Shown: in pieces, positions 7,909-16,933 of the stretch | How positions within the stretch are numbered: position 1 is the stretch's first letter | Layout of the letters: each line of letters opens with the position of its first letter | Assembly (NCBI GenBank): GCA_039811225.1 | Contig: JBDHYG010000008.1 | Coordinates: 50,178-114,177 of the forward strand | Direction: 5' to 3' | Source of the DNA: JAFDXJ01 sp039811225 | GTDB taxonomy: Bacteria > Bacteroidota > Bacteroidia > Chitinophagales > Chitinophagaceae | Length of the DNA stretch: 64,000 nt | The notes under the pieces: generated by a model | Seen by the model: only the letters and a program-made list of their open reading frames with translations | Database searches by the model: none | What the model was told of the DNA's origin: nothing | Made by a program: the position numbers and the translations under genes

Positions 7909-9171
7909 ATGGTGTCCAAGTTGTCGGCAGATGAAGTCCTGAACTTTTTGATCATTGTTACTATTGTTTTGATTGCTGCCCGTTTCCTGGGGGAAATTTG
8001 CAGGAAGTTGAAACAACCGGTTGTCATTGGTGAAATCCTGGCGGGTATCCTGGTTGGCCCATCTTGTATGGGTACGCTTTTCCCTGGTTTTTTCGACCAT
8101 GTATTTTTAAGTGAACCGCGTGCTTTCGGCGCATTTGATGGCCTGGCCAATATCGGCGTGATCATGCTCATGTTCGTTGCCGGCCTGGAAGTGGATTTAA
8201 AACTCATTGTAAAACAAGGCAGGCAGGCAGCCTCCATCAGTGTACTGGGTATCCTTTTTCCCTTTACCCTGGGCTTTCTATTCGTATGGTTTTTTCATGA
8301 TTATATTTTTTCCGTTCCCAGTACCAATCGCCTGATACCGGCCATGTTTTTCGGTACGGCATTATCTATAACGGCATTATCTGTAATAGTAAAAGTGTTG
8401 ATGGACCTGCAAATTATTCGTACGAAAATCGGAGGCCTGGTCGTTACAGCAGCTATGGTGGATGATTTCCTGGGATGGATTTTATTTTCCATAATCGTGA
8501 AAATGATGGATGCCAATAAATCAGATGGCGATTTAATGTCGGTGCTGGTGGTCCTGCTCTTTGCAATTTTTATGGTGACTATAGGCAAATGGATTGTAAA
8601 CCAGATCCTGCGTTTATCCGTGAAATATCTTACACCTCCGGGTGGCATCATCACCGTTGGCATTTGTTTATGTTTTTTAGGCGCTGTATTCACAGAGGCT
8701 TTGCATATACGCGGTGTATTTGGTGCTTTCCTGGTGGGCGTGGCTGTTGGTGATTCCAAATATTTTTCTATGACCTCCCAAAATGTAATGGAACAATTTA
8801 TTCTGAACATCATTGCGCCGTTATTCTTCGCTTCTGTGGGGTTGCGTATCAATTTCCTCACCCATTTCGATTGGACCGTAGTACTGGCTATCCTGGGAAT
8901 TGCTTTTATTGCCAAGTTATTAGGTGTATGGATCGGTGCACGTGCGAGTGGAATGAATAAATATGAATCGCGTGCTGTGGCTGTAGGTATGAATGCCCGT
9001 GGTTCACAGGAAATCGTCCTGGGGCTCGTTGCTTTGCAGACGGGTATTATTGATGAAAAAATCTTTGTGGGCCTGGTTATCATGACAGTCGTCAGCATCC
9101 TGATTACCGGCCCGGCTATGAAATATTTTTTCAAAAAAGACCAGGAAGCACAATTAGCCCTGCAAACCTGA
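7909..9171 (+). CDS. Cation:proton antiporter, CPA2/Kef family
   Basis: A 420-residue inner-membrane protein with about 12-13 hydrophobic segments. It shows family features of the CPA2 monovalent cation:proton antiporters: the early KQPVVIGEILAGILVGP segment (residues 36-52), VIMLMFVAGLEVDLK, the VDDFLGW stretch with the acidic transport residues, and FFASVGLRINF near the C-terminal half. There is no C-terminal RCK/TrkA-N domain, so it is shorter than KefB/KefC and closer to NapA/GerN-like exchangers. The ion (sodium or potassium) cannot be told. It stands alone, with about 200 bases upstream. Confidence 0.88.
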   Translation: MVSKLSADEVLNFLIIVTIVLIAARFLGEICRKLKQPVVIGEILAGILVGPSCMGTLFPGFFDHVFLSEPRAFGAFDGLANIGVIMLMFVAGLEVDLKLIVKQGRQAASISVLGILFPFTLGFLFVWFFHDYIFSVPSTNRLIPAMFFGTALSITALSVIVKVLMDLQIIRTKIGGLVVTAAMVDDFLGWILFSIIVKMMDANKSDGDLMSVLVVLLFAIFMVTIGKWIVNQILRLSVKYLTPPGGIITVGICLCFLGAVFTEALHIRGVFGAFLVGVAVGDSKYFSMTSQNVMEQFILNIIAPLFFASVGLRINFLTHFDWTVVLAILGIAFIAKLLGVWIGARASGMNKYESRAVAVGMNARGSQEIVLGLVALQTGIIDEKIFVGLVIMTVVSILITGPAMKYFFKKDQEAQLALQT

Positions 9172-9185
9172 TTACCCCTTTCCCT

Positions 9186-9193
9186 TAATTTTG
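9186..9193 (+). promoter_or_regulatory. Bacteroidota-type -7 element before the DUF4249 gene
   Basis: TAATTTTG fits TAnnTTTG and ends 4 bases before the ATG at 9198. If used, transcription would begin at or within a few bases of the start codon, giving a leaderless or nearly leaderless message. No clear -33 element is seen. Confidence 0.45.
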
Positions 9194-9197
9194 GAAA

Positions 9198-10088
9198 ATG
9201 AAGCGCTGGCCGGTTTTACTGTTGACATTTTTGTTTTTTTCCTGTGAAAAGCAAGTTCATTTTTCTGTCCGGGACCTGGCGCCTAAGCTGGTTGTGAATG
9301 CAGAAATCGAAAATGGAAAACCGCCGGTTGTTGCACTTTCTACTTCATTAAATTATTTCAGCGCCATTACGCCCGAAGAATTATCCAATACGTTTGTGCA
9401 TAATGCAAAAGTTACTATTGAAACCAATAATAAAGTATATCCGCTAAAGGAATATGCATATACCGATACCTCAGGATTTACATTTTATTATTACCTGGTC
9501 GATTCGAGCAATAGTAATGGCCCGTTAATCGGTGCTTTTAATACCGCCTATACATTAACGATTCAAACAGCAGATAGCCTGGTATATACCAGCACGACTA
9601 CAATTCCATTGCTCACAAAATTATGTGATTCCTTATGGTGGGAACCGGTAGCCAATACCGACGATACTACCTTATGCCGCATGTTTGGAAAGTTTACCGA
9701 TCCTCCGGGACTGGGGAATTATGTACGTTATTTTACGCAGGAAAACAGTGGGCCATTTTTACCCGGCTTGAATTCCGTTGCAGATGACCAGGTCGTGGAT
9801 GGCATCACTTACACGTTCCAGTTTGATATGGGCTGGAATAAAAATAGCCCCGAAAAACCCAGTGGGGATAATTATGGCTTTGCACACCGGGGCGATACTG
9901 TTACTCTTAAGTTTTGCAATATTGATAAAGGCACGTTTGATTTTTGGAATACCTGGGATTTTGCTTATCAGAGTTATGGCAATCCGTTTGCTTCACCTGT
10001 TCAAATCATCAGTAATATTTCAAATGGGGCCCTGGGTGTGTTCAGTGGTTATGCCGCCCAATATAAAAGTATCATTATTCCCCGCTGA
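9198..10088 (+). CDS. DUF4249-type outer-membrane lipoprotein
   Basis: A 296-residue exported lipoprotein. The N-terminus is a lipoprotein signal peptide ending in the lipobox LFFSC (cysteine at about residue 16). The rest resembles DUF4249: LVVNAEIENGKPPVVALSTS early on, followed by VHNAKVTIETNN and a beta-rich body. In Bacteroidota DUF4249 genes usually sit next to a TonB-dependent receptor with a carboxypeptidase-like domain; here none is adjacent, so its partner must be elsewhere. The ligand is unknown. The next gene, trxB, has its own promoter element. Confidence 0.8.
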   Translation: MKRWPVLLLTFLFFSCEKQVHFSVRDLAPKLVVNAEIENGKPPVVALSTSLNYFSAITPEELSNTFVHNAKVTIETNNKVYPLKEYAYTDTSGFTFYYYLVDSSNSNGPLIGAFNTAYTLTIQTADSLVYTSTTTIPLLTKLCDSLWWEPVANTDDTTLCRMFGKFTDPPGLGNYVRYFTQENSGPFLPGLNSVADDQVVDGITYTFQFDMGWNKNSPEKPSGDNYGFAHRGDTVTLKFCNIDKGTFDFWNTWDFAYQSYGNPFASPVQIISNISNGALGVFSGYAAQYKSIIIPR

Positions 10089-10120
10089 CTGGGAAGCATT
10101 CACATTGCCTGAAAATTCAA

Positions 10121-10128
10121 TACTTTTG
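10121..10128 (+). promoter_or_regulatory. Bacteroidota-type -7 element of trxB
   Basis: TACTTTTG matches TAnnTTTG and lies 43 bases before the trxB start at 10172. A TTG occurs upstream at 10105 but the spacing is short, so only the -7 element is claimed. Confidence 0.5.
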
Positions 10129-10171
10129 CACCTCCATTTTTTGAAACAGTTATTTACAAAATACGATCCTC

Positions 10172-11131
10172 ATGGATAAAGAAAAAGTTATTGCAGAAAA
10201 AGTAGATTGCCTGATCATTGGCAGTGGGCCGGCGGGCTATACAGCAGCTATTTATGCAGCACGGGCAAATTTGAAACCGGTTTTGTACCAGGGTATTCAG
10301 CCGGGTGGCCAATTGACCATAACCACGGATGTAGAGAATTTCCCGGGTTTTCCGGAAGGCATCCAGGGGCCGGAAATGATGGTGCTTTTTGAAAAGCAAG
10401 CAGCCCGGATGGGTGCCGATATCCGTTATGGTATAGCTACGAAAGTGGATTTTAGCGGCCCCAAACATTTGGTGGAAATAGATGAAGAAAAATGGTTGGA
10501 AGCGGCTTCGGTGATCATTGCGACCGGTGCGTCTGCAAAATGGCTGGGCCTGGAAAGTGAGCAACGGCTCAATGGCTATGGCGTAAGTGCCTGTGCAGTT
10601 TGTGATGGTTTCTTCTTTAAAAATAAGGAAGTGGCCATTGTAGGAGCCGGGGACACCGCCTGTGAAGAAGCGTTGTATTTAGCAAAAATCTGTTCCCAGG
10701 TTCACATGATCGTCCGTAAAGATGAACAAGGTATGCGCGCCAGTAAGATCATGCAGGACCGCGTGAAAAATACCAAAAATATTCGGATTTATTGGAATAG
10801 TATTACACAGGAAATTCTGGGTGAAACAACCGTTAATGCGGTACGTATTGCCCATGTACACACAAAAGAAGAGACGACTATTCCTGTACAGGCATTTTTT
10901 GTTGCCATTGGACATACACCCAATAGTGCCATTTTTAAAGACTGGTTGGATATGGATGAATCCGGCTACCTGAAAACCAAGCCCGGTACAACTCGTACTA
11001 ATAGGGAAGGGGTCTTTGCCGCGGGTGATGTACAGGATAAAACCTACCGGCAGGCTGTAACGGCAGCAGGAACCGGTTGCATGGCCGCCCTGGAAGCAGA
11101 GCGCTACCTGGGTGAAAAAGGCTGGGTATAA
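10172..11131 (+). CDS. trxB: Thioredoxin-disulfide reductase TrxB
   Basis: TrxB passes electrons from NADPH through FAD and a redox-active disulfide to thioredoxin in the cytoplasm. The 319-residue protein has the FAD-binding GSGPAGYTAA motif (residues 17-26), the active-site CAVC at 141-144, the NADPH-binding GAGDTACEEA, and the C-terminal FAD motif GVFAAGDVQD. Length and domain order are those of the low-molecular-weight bacterial enzyme. folB starts 9 bases after the stop, so the two are probably co-transcribed although they belong to different pathways. The organism also has bshC, so thioredoxin and bacillithiol systems coexist. Confidence 0.96.
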   Translation: MDKEKVIAEKVDCLIIGSGPAGYTAAIYAARANLKPVLYQGIQPGGQLTITTDVENFPGFPEGIQGPEMMVLFEKQAARMGADIRYGIATKVDFSGPKHLVEIDEEKWLEAASVIIATGASAKWLGLESEQRLNGYGVSACAVCDGFFFKNKEVAIVGAGDTACEEALYLAKICSQVHMIVRKDEQGMRASKIMQDRVKNTKNIRIYWNSITQEILGETTVNAVRIAHVHTKEETTIPVQAFFVAIGHTPNSAIFKDWLDMDESGYLKTKPGTTRTNREGVFAAGDVQDKTYRQAVTAAGTGCMAALEAERYLGEKGWV

Positions 11132-11140
11132 AATTTTTTT

Positions 11141-11524
11141 ATGCTGAAAGTAATTTTATCAAACCTGCATTTTTATGCTTCTCATGGTTTTTTTGCAGAG
11201 GAAAAAACGATGGGCGCTTCCTTTGTCGTACAGGCTGAAGTGGCTTATACACCAACTCAATTACCAATCCGACATTTAGCGGAAACCATTGATTACAGCG
11301 CGGTTTATAGCCTGGTTAAAAAAGTAATGCAAGAAGCCCAGCCTTTATTGGAAACCGTTGCATCTACTATTGTCAGAGAAATTTTTACACAATTTCCTTT
11401 GGCAGAAAAAGTAACTATTCATATTGAAAAAATGAATCCGCCTATCCTGGAGTTCATGGGGGAAGCGGCGGTATCATTATCCCTGCACAGGCATGAATGG
11501 CAGGCTATATCTTCTCAGCGGTAA
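11141..11524 (+). CDS. folB: Dihydroneopterin aldolase FolB
   Basis: FolB cleaves dihydroneopterin to 6-hydroxymethyl-dihydropterin in folate synthesis. The 127-residue protein matches the family: LHFYASHGFFAEEKTMGASF near the start (the family's GxxxxE region), then DYSAVYSLVKKV, ETVASTIVREIF with the substrate-binding glutamate, and VTIHIEKMNPPI. It follows trxB by 9 bases. Its last 10 bases overlap the 3' end of the convergent RRM gene. Confidence 0.92.
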   Translation: MLKVILSNLHFYASHGFFAEEKTMGASFVVQAEVAYTPTQLPIRHLAETIDYSAVYSLVKKVMQEAQPLLETVASTIVREIFTQFPLAEKVTIHIEKMNPPILEFMGEAAVSLSLHRHEWQAISSQR

Positions 11525-11802
11525 GACCTGCCGGGTGACGGCCGGGAGGAGGGGCCACTGCGTTTTTCTTCTGCCTGTTTTACAACCAGCATTTTTTTTC
11601 CGAGGGAAATATCTTTCAGATGTTCAATGGCATCACGGCCATCCTGTTCTTCCTGCATGGTAACAAAACCAAAACCACGGCTTTTCCCGGTTTCTTTATC
11701 CATCGTAACTTTTGCCGAAAGAACCGGCCCGAATTTCTCAAAGATTTCACGCAATTCCGCATCATCCAAATCATAGGGTAAGCCGGCAACAAAAAGATTC
11801 AT
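11515..11802 (-). CDS. RRM-domain RNA-binding protein
   Basis: A 95-residue protein formed by one RNA-recognition motif plus a short basic tail. RNP2 is seen as LFVAGLP right after the start and RNP1 as KSRGFGFV at about residues 41-48; the tail (from about 77) is rich in S, R, P and G. Such small RRM proteins occur in Bacteroidota and cyanobacteria, where some respond to cold or bind mRNA; a specific role is not evident here. The ATG at 11802 is preferred to the TTG at 11808. It overlaps the end of folB by 10 bases in convergent orientation. Confidence 0.9.
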   Translation of the reverse strand: MNLFVAGLPYDLDDAELREIFEKFGPVLSAKVTMDKETGKSRGFGFVTMQEEQDGRDAIEHLKDISLGKKMLVVKQAEEKRSGPSSRPSPGRSYR

Positions 11803-11939
11803 AAGCAATTTTTTTTATAAAGATAAGGAAACAACCGGTCATTCCTATGAAGCGGCCAATTATATTACTGCAAAAACAAATGAATCTATTCTTTGAAAGA
11901 GTAGGCGGGGTAATTTTTTTTAATTTGTGAAAAAAAACA

Positions 11940-12896
11940 ATGGCAAAGTTTCATTCCTTTCTCAGGAAAAATAATGATACAGGTTTTGGCAGTAATGCGG
12001 AAGATTATGGCGGGCGCTTTGTGAATAAGGATGGCAGTTTTAATCTCAAGAGGACCGGTGCGGCTTTTTGGGAAAAGTTCAGTATGTACCATACCATGAT
12101 CCGTATGCCGGCCTGGGAATTTATCGGGGTGATTGTATTAGGCTATGTCATTATCAACTTGTTTTTTACGCTTTGTTTCCTGGTCATTGGAACCCCTGAA
12201 TTTTCAGGTGTTATAGCCGATTCTTCCTGGCATAAATTCCGGGAATTATTTTTCTTCAGTACAGAAACTTTTAGTACGGTGGGATATGGACGGGTGAACC
12301 CGATAGGCGGCCTGGCCAATACCTTTGCGGCCGCAGATGCCCTGAGTGGATCCTTGTTTTTTGCATTGGTTACCGGCCTCATGTATGGTCGTTTTTCTAA
12401 ACCCAGGGCAAATTTATCTTTTACCGAAAAAGCATTGATCACCCCGTACCGGGGTATTACCGGACTGATGTTTCGAATGGTTTCCAATAAGACGAAACTC
12501 GTATTGACTAACCTGGAAATTAAAGTCAATGCCAGCCTGCTCATCGAAGAAAATGGCTATACCTCCTACCAGTTTTTTAATCTTCCCCTGGAGAGGACCC
12601 GGCTGGATAACCTGGCATTGGATCTGACGGTCGTGCATCCGATCAATGAAGAAAGCCCTATTTATCAAATGTCATTAACGGATATGAAAACAGCCGACCT
12701 GGAGATTCATGTCTTGATCCGTGCCTATGAAGATGGCTATGCCAGTAATGTGTTACAAAGGACATCCTATACCTGGGAGGAAATTGTGTTTGATGCCAAA
12801 TTCGAAAAAATGTTTCATGAAAGTGAAGACGGTAAAACCACCATTTTGCAACTGGATAAATTGAACAGCTTCAATTTATTGCATGAACAAAAATAA
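11940..12896 (+). CDS. Inward-rectifier (Kir/KirBac-type) potassium channel
   Basis: A 318-residue membrane channel. TM1 lies at about residues 59-83, the pore loop carries the selectivity filter TVGYG at 113-117, and TM2 is at about 125-147. The C-terminal half is the cytoplasmic immunoglobulin-like Kir domain (KTKLVLTNLEIKVNASLL, then LDLTVVHPINEESPIYQMS, and HVLIRAYEDGYASNVLQRTSY). The N-terminus includes a slide-helix segment before TM1. Bacterial Kir channels pass potassium and are gated by lipids or pH; the physiological signal here is unknown. Its stop codon forms part of a hairpin shared with the convergent carboxylase gene. Confidence 0.93.
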   Translation: MAKFHSFLRKNNDTGFGSNAEDYGGRFVNKDGSFNLKRTGAAFWEKFSMYHTMIRMPAWEFIGVIVLGYVIINLFFTLCFLVIGTPEFSGVIADSSWHKFRELFFFSTETFSTVGYGRVNPIGGLANTFAAADALSGSLFFALVTGLMYGRFSKPRANLSFTEKALITPYRGITGLMFRMVSNKTKLVLTNLEIKVNASLLIEENGYTSYQFFNLPLERTRLDNLALDLTVVHPINEESPIYQMSLTDMKTADLEIHVLIRAYEDGYASNVLQRTSYTWEEIVFDAKFEKMFHESEDGKTTILQLDKLNSFNLLHEQK

Positions 12897-12924
12897 ACCG
12901 GTTATACCTGGAATACACCGGTTT
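12895..12924. terminator. Bidirectional hairpin terminator between convergent genes
   Basis: AAACCGGT (12895-12902) pairs perfectly with ACCGGTTT (12917-12924) around a 14-base loop. A T-run follows on plus, and on minus the hairpin is followed by an ATTTTTG tail. It covers the stop of the Kir gene and the last codons of the convergent carboxyltransferase gene, so terminator and coding sequence overlap. Confidence 0.65.
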
Positions 12925-14545
12925 TTAAATCTTCAAAATGCGGGTTGTGATTGGCGGCTGCAATTCCTTCACTGATCAGCTTCCTTGTTTCTATAGGATC
13001 AATAATGGCATCTACCCATAAGCGTGCGGCTGCATAATAAGGTGTTGTTTGTTTTTCATAACTGCCCGTAATCTTGTCTAATAATTTTTTTTCATCTTCC
13101 GGGCTGACTTCTTTTTGTTTGGCTTTCATGGCCGACACCTGGATTTGCAATAAAGTCTTTGCTGCCTGCTCTCCACCCATTACCGCAATTTTTGCAGAAG
13201 GCCAGGCATATATGAAACGCGGATCATACGCTTTGCCACACATGGCATAATTCCCGGCACCATAACTGTTGCCCACGATGATCGTAATCTTGGGAACGAT
13301 GGAATTAGCCACAGCATTGACCAGTTTGGCACCGTCTTTTATAATGCCACCATGCTCACTTCGGCTGCCAACCATAAAACCGGTTACATCCTGCAAAAAT
13401 ACCAGCGGAATTTTTTTCTGGTTACAATTCAAAATAAAGCGGGCTGCTTTATCGGCGCTGTCATTATAAATTACACCGCCTAATTGCATTTCTCCTTTCC
13501 GGCTTTTGGTGATGAGCCGTTGATTGGCGACTATACCTACCGCCCATCCATCGATACGCGCATAACCACAAAGGATCGTTTTTCCATAATCTTTTTTGAA
13601 CTGATCAAATTCGGAATCATCCACGATGCGTTCAATAATTTCCAGCATATCATAGGGCTTGGCATTTTCTTCATGCATGATGCCATAAATTTCTTCCGGA
13701 TTTTTCCGGGGCATTTTTGCTTCTGTCCTATTAAAACCGGCTAACTGTACCGGTCCTAGTTTTTTCATAATGCGCCGCACTTCATCGAGACAGGCTTCTT
13801 CTGTTTCAAATTTATAATCGGCTATGCCACTGATTTCCGTATGTGTTAAGGCGCCGCCTAGTGTTTCAGAATCTATATCTTCTCCAATGGCCGCTTTTAC
13901 AAGATAGGGCCCGGCCAGATAGATACTGCCATTGCCTTGTACCATCAGGGTTTCATCACTCATGATAGGTAGGTACGCACCTCCGGCAACACAAGCGCCC
14001 ATAACGGCAGCAATTTGCGTGATACCCATGGCGCTCATCCGGGCATTATTGCGGAAGATGCGGCCAAAATGTTCTTTGTCGGGGAAAATTTCATCCTGCA
14101 TGGGAAGGAATACACCTGCACTGTCCACCAGGTAAATAATGGGTAAATGATTTTCCATGGCTATTTCCTGCATACGCAGATTTTTCTTACAAGCCAAAGG
14201 AAACCAGGCACCCGCTTTTACTGTCTGGTCATTGGCCACGATGAGGCATTGCCTGCCCCCTACATACCCGATCCCTGCAACCGTACCGGCAGCGGGGCTT
14301 CCACCATATTCTTCATACATGCCATAGGCTGTAAATGCACCTAATTCATTGAAAAAAGAATTTTTGTCTATTAAATAGGCAATGCGTTCCCGCGCGGTAA
14401 GTTTTTTTCGCTCATGTTGTTTCTCTATAGATTTTTTGCCACCCCCTGATTTTATTTTGTCCAATCGTTGCCTGGTCTCACTCCATAAAAGCTTCATCCA
14501 GTCTTCATTGCGGTTGAAATGAATATCCGTCATATTATTTTTCAT
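12902..14545 (-). CDS. Acyl-CoA carboxylase carboxyltransferase (beta) subunit, methylcrotonyl-CoA carboxylase-like
   Basis: A crotonase-fold carboxyltransferase of 547 residues that moves a carboxyl group from biotin to an acyl-CoA. It has both halves of the domain: the N-terminal part with GTVAGIGYVGGRQCLIVAND and IIYLVDSAGVFLPMQDEIFP, GACVAGGAYLPIMSDE, then a C-terminal part with PLVFLQDVTGFMVGS and GNSYGAGNYAMCGKAY. The FPDKEHFGRIFRNNA and SGIADY segments fit methylcrotonyl-CoA carboxylase better than propionyl-CoA carboxylase, which would place it in leucine breakdown; this is a judgement by eye. No biotin carboxylase or biotin carrier gene is nearby. ATG codons at 14545 and 14533 are the plausible starts; the frame's TTG at 14602 is unlikely. 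Confidence 0.88.
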   Translation of the reverse strand: MKNNMTDIHFNRNEDWMKLLWSETRQRLDKIKSGGGKKSIEKQHERKKLTARERIAYLIDKNSFFNELGAFTAYGMYEEYGGSPAAGTVAGIGYVGGRQCLIVANDQTVKAGAWFPLACKKNLRMQEIAMENHLPIIYLVDSAGVFLPMQDEIFPDKEHFGRIFRNNARMSAMGITQIAAVMGACVAGGAYLPIMSDETLMVQGNGSIYLAGPYLVKAAIGEDIDSETLGGALTHTEISGIADYKFETEEACLDEVRRIMKKLGPVQLAGFNRTEAKMPRKNPEEIYGIMHEENAKPYDMLEIIERIVDDSEFDQFKKDYGKTILCGYARIDGWAVGIVANQRLITKSRKGEMQLGGVIYNDSADKAARFILNCNQKKIPLVFLQDVTGFMVGSRSEHGGIIKDGAKLVNAVANSIVPKITIIVGNSYGAGNYAMCGKAYDPRFIYAWPSAKIAVMGGEQAAKTLLQIQVSAMKAKQKEVSPEDEKKLLDKITGSYEKQTTPYYAAARLWVDAIIDPIETRKLISEGIAAANHNPHFEDLKTGVFQV

Positions 14546-14583
14546 TGATTGCAAATATAAGTTAGTTGCTTTGGAAAATAGGT

Positions 14584-16773
14584 TCAGGCAATTTGGCGGC
14601 AAATTTTCACCATATCGGTAGTAATGTTCTTTATGAGGTCAAATTGTTCTGAGATAGGTTTTAATAAGCCGGCTGTTGATTGAGATGCCGATTGATTTGA
14701 CAGGTGCTGAACTTTTTCCTTCGGAGGGGTAGTGTTGATTGCAGGAATAGTATGTAAATTGGAAGCCTGTGCTGCGTTGGATAAACAGTGAATACTTGTT
14801 TTGAATTGTGCATTGATAGGCGTTATTTTTTCTTGAAAATCAGGAATGGTAAATCCTTCCGGAATGCTGCGTGAGAAATAAGCCAGTGTTGCGATATGCG
14901 ATGACAACATATGGGCCAGCACGACCATTTCCTGGTATTGATTTACGTGGAGGCGTTTGCGTTTGGGTTCTGTGAGCATTTGGGTAAAGGCATCCGAAAG
15001 GTTGGCCAATGCCGTGAATGCTTCTTTCCGGCTTCTTTGAAAGGTTGTTTCAGCCAGGTCTTGCTGCCATAAAAAGCGGGCTGATTGCTCAAAATACAAT
15101 TGCGATTTTTCCAAAAATTGCAGCAGGTATTTTTTGATAAAATTATGTGACCAATAGGGAAACAACAGCAGGTTTGCAGCAAAGGCGATAATTGAACCGA
15201 TCGCCGTATCAATCACACGGTCCATCATCACGGATTGAAAATCTTTTAAGTTGAGTAAATGAAATACTACCAGGATATAAGGCGTCATGAGCAAGACACT
15301 CCACATATATTTTGTTCGTAATAAACTATAGGTACCTGTCATCAGGAAAAGCATGATGATAAATAAGGCTGTTTTGTTTTTGACAAAATATAAAATGAGA
15401 ATACCGAGAAATACACCTGCAATGGTGCCGGCCAGGCGGTCAACATTTCTTTTTCTCGAAAGGCTGTAAGCGGGTTTCAGAATGACGATGATGGTGAGCA
15501 GGATCCAATAGCTATGACCAAACGGGAAGAAAAAGGAAATGCAATATCCTATCCCGGTGGCGATGCTCACTCTTAAAGCATGCCGGAATATATTTGATCG
15601 CAGTGTCAGGCTATTGCGCAGGATGTCAAGGTTGTAATGCTGGCGGGGAACGGCCTGGTCAAATTCTTTGCGCAGGCGGAATTGCCGGGAGCTGCTTTTA
15701 TCGTATTTCGTATAAAGATGTAATGTATGCAGCCGTGCCTGAATATCTTTTATGCTTTGCAGAATCAATTCAAAACTGTGAAAGCCCTGCTCATTTTCAG
15801 TAGTACGATATTGTTTTGAATAGGCTTCTAAGAAGGAAGCCGTTTCGGTAACGGCAGCGGGAAGTTGATCTTTCTCTTCAGTGGTAGTGCCACTTAAGAC
15901 AGCCAGGCCAATTTCTTCCATTTCATTCGCAAGTGATAGTATAGTCGATCTGAATTTTTCAAAAATTATTTCTTCCGGGAAATAGTGATGTAAAGTTTCA
16001 TAATCCTGGAAAGAGGCAGACAGTCGTTCAAAAAGTTCAGTTACATCCAGGTATATGAGTAATAATGTTTTGCTTTCAATAGTAGATTCACGGGAAATTT
16101 TTCGGCCTTTAAACAAAAGTTCACGAACCAGGTTTTGCTTTTGCAGTAAAACAGATTGCAGGGCCATCATCCGGCCATAAGTTTCCGTGTAGTTGACTTC
16201 CTTTTGGTAAAACTCAGCACGGGTGCGCAGGTAATCAGCCGTAGTGATGATCAGGTCGCCCAATGCCTGTTGCGTTAACCGGTAGGGCCGGAATACATGA
16301 ATGGCCAGGCTTAGCAGCATATACCAGGCACTACCGGCAAGAATCCATAGGGCATTGTAAAGGACTTGTGTAGCTTCTTCATGATGATTTAAATTGATGA
16401 TCAGGATAATCAATGCGGATACCCCAATAGCATTGGCCCGTGCACCATATACGCCTGCCATGGAAAAAACAAAGCAGGCAATGAGGATGAAAATGCCCAG
16501 CCATACCGGGTTATCGAGGGAGAAGCCGGTTATGATAGTAACCAGGCTATTGATCAGCATACTGATCAACATACCGTTTCTACGATGATGAATTGGTCCC
16601 GGATTATCTGTAATGCTGATACAGAGAGCGCCTAACGAGGCAAAAATGCCGGCTTGTAACAGGCTGACATAACTCAAAATAATGGCGGGTAAAGCAATAC
16701 CGGCCGTAATGCGCAAGCCATTGGCAAAATGATAACTGTATAAAAAACTTTTATATTCCTTATTCATTTCCAT
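14584..16773 (-). CDS. FUSC-family (YccS-like) inner-membrane protein
   Basis: A 729-residue membrane protein with two blocks of transmembrane helices (about residues 14-165 and 400-530) separated and followed by soluble helical segments. This duplicated architecture is that of the YccS/YhfK and fusaric-acid-resistance (FUSC) group, thought to export aromatic acids or related compounds; no substrate is proven for this subgroup. The start at 16773 (MEMNKEYKSFLY) is chosen because the upstream extension to 16863 lacks membrane-protein character. It lies 38 bases upstream of the carboxyltransferase gene on the same strand. No periplasmic adaptor (HlyD type) gene is adjacent, unlike classical AaeAB systems. 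Confidence 0.85.
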   Translation of the reverse strand: MEMNKEYKSFLYSYHFANGLRITAGIALPAIILSYVSLLQAGIFASLGALCISITDNPGPIHHRRNGMLISMLINSLVTIITGFSLDNPVWLGIFILIACFVFSMAGVYGARANAIGVSALIILIINLNHHEEATQVLYNALWILAGSAWYMLLSLAIHVFRPYRLTQQALGDLIITTADYLRTRAEFYQKEVNYTETYGRMMALQSVLLQKQNLVRELLFKGRKISRESTIESKTLLLIYLDVTELFERLSASFQDYETLHHYFPEEIIFEKFRSTILSLANEMEEIGLAVLSGTTTEEKDQLPAAVTETASFLEAYSKQYRTTENEQGFHSFELILQSIKDIQARLHTLHLYTKYDKSSSRQFRLRKEFDQAVPRQHYNLDILRNSLTLRSNIFRHALRVSIATGIGYCISFFFPFGHSYWILLTIIVILKPAYSLSRKRNVDRLAGTIAGVFLGILILYFVKNKTALFIIMLFLMTGTYSLLRTKYMWSVLLMTPYILVVFHLLNLKDFQSVMMDRVIDTAIGSIIAFAANLLLFPYWSHNFIKKYLLQFLEKSQLYFEQSARFLWQQDLAETTFQRSRKEAFTALANLSDAFTQMLTEPKRKRLHVNQYQEMVVLAHMLSSHIATLAYFSRSIPEGFTIPDFQEKITPINAQFKTSIHCLSNAAQASNLHTIPAINTTPPKEKVQHLSNQSASQSTAGLLKPISEQFDLIKNITTDMVKICRQIA

Positions 16774-16933
16774 GGTGCGGCAATGGATTTTATCATTAAA
16801 GGTATAACCTGTAAGTGATTGAAAAAATTGCCAGGATTTATTGTAAGTAAATGTGATAACCAAAGATCAAAAAATTTTTACCATCTATGTGCTGTTCAGC
16901 AAGTAACTTAACTTAGCTGAAAAGTCATACAGT

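Noticed and set aside
8301..9134. Long antisense frame (277 codons) opposite the antiporter gene
   Set aside because: The plus strand encodes a clear CPA2 antiporter. The antisense translation is rich in serine, threonine, isoleucine and proline with no domain, as expected from the reverse of membrane-protein codons.
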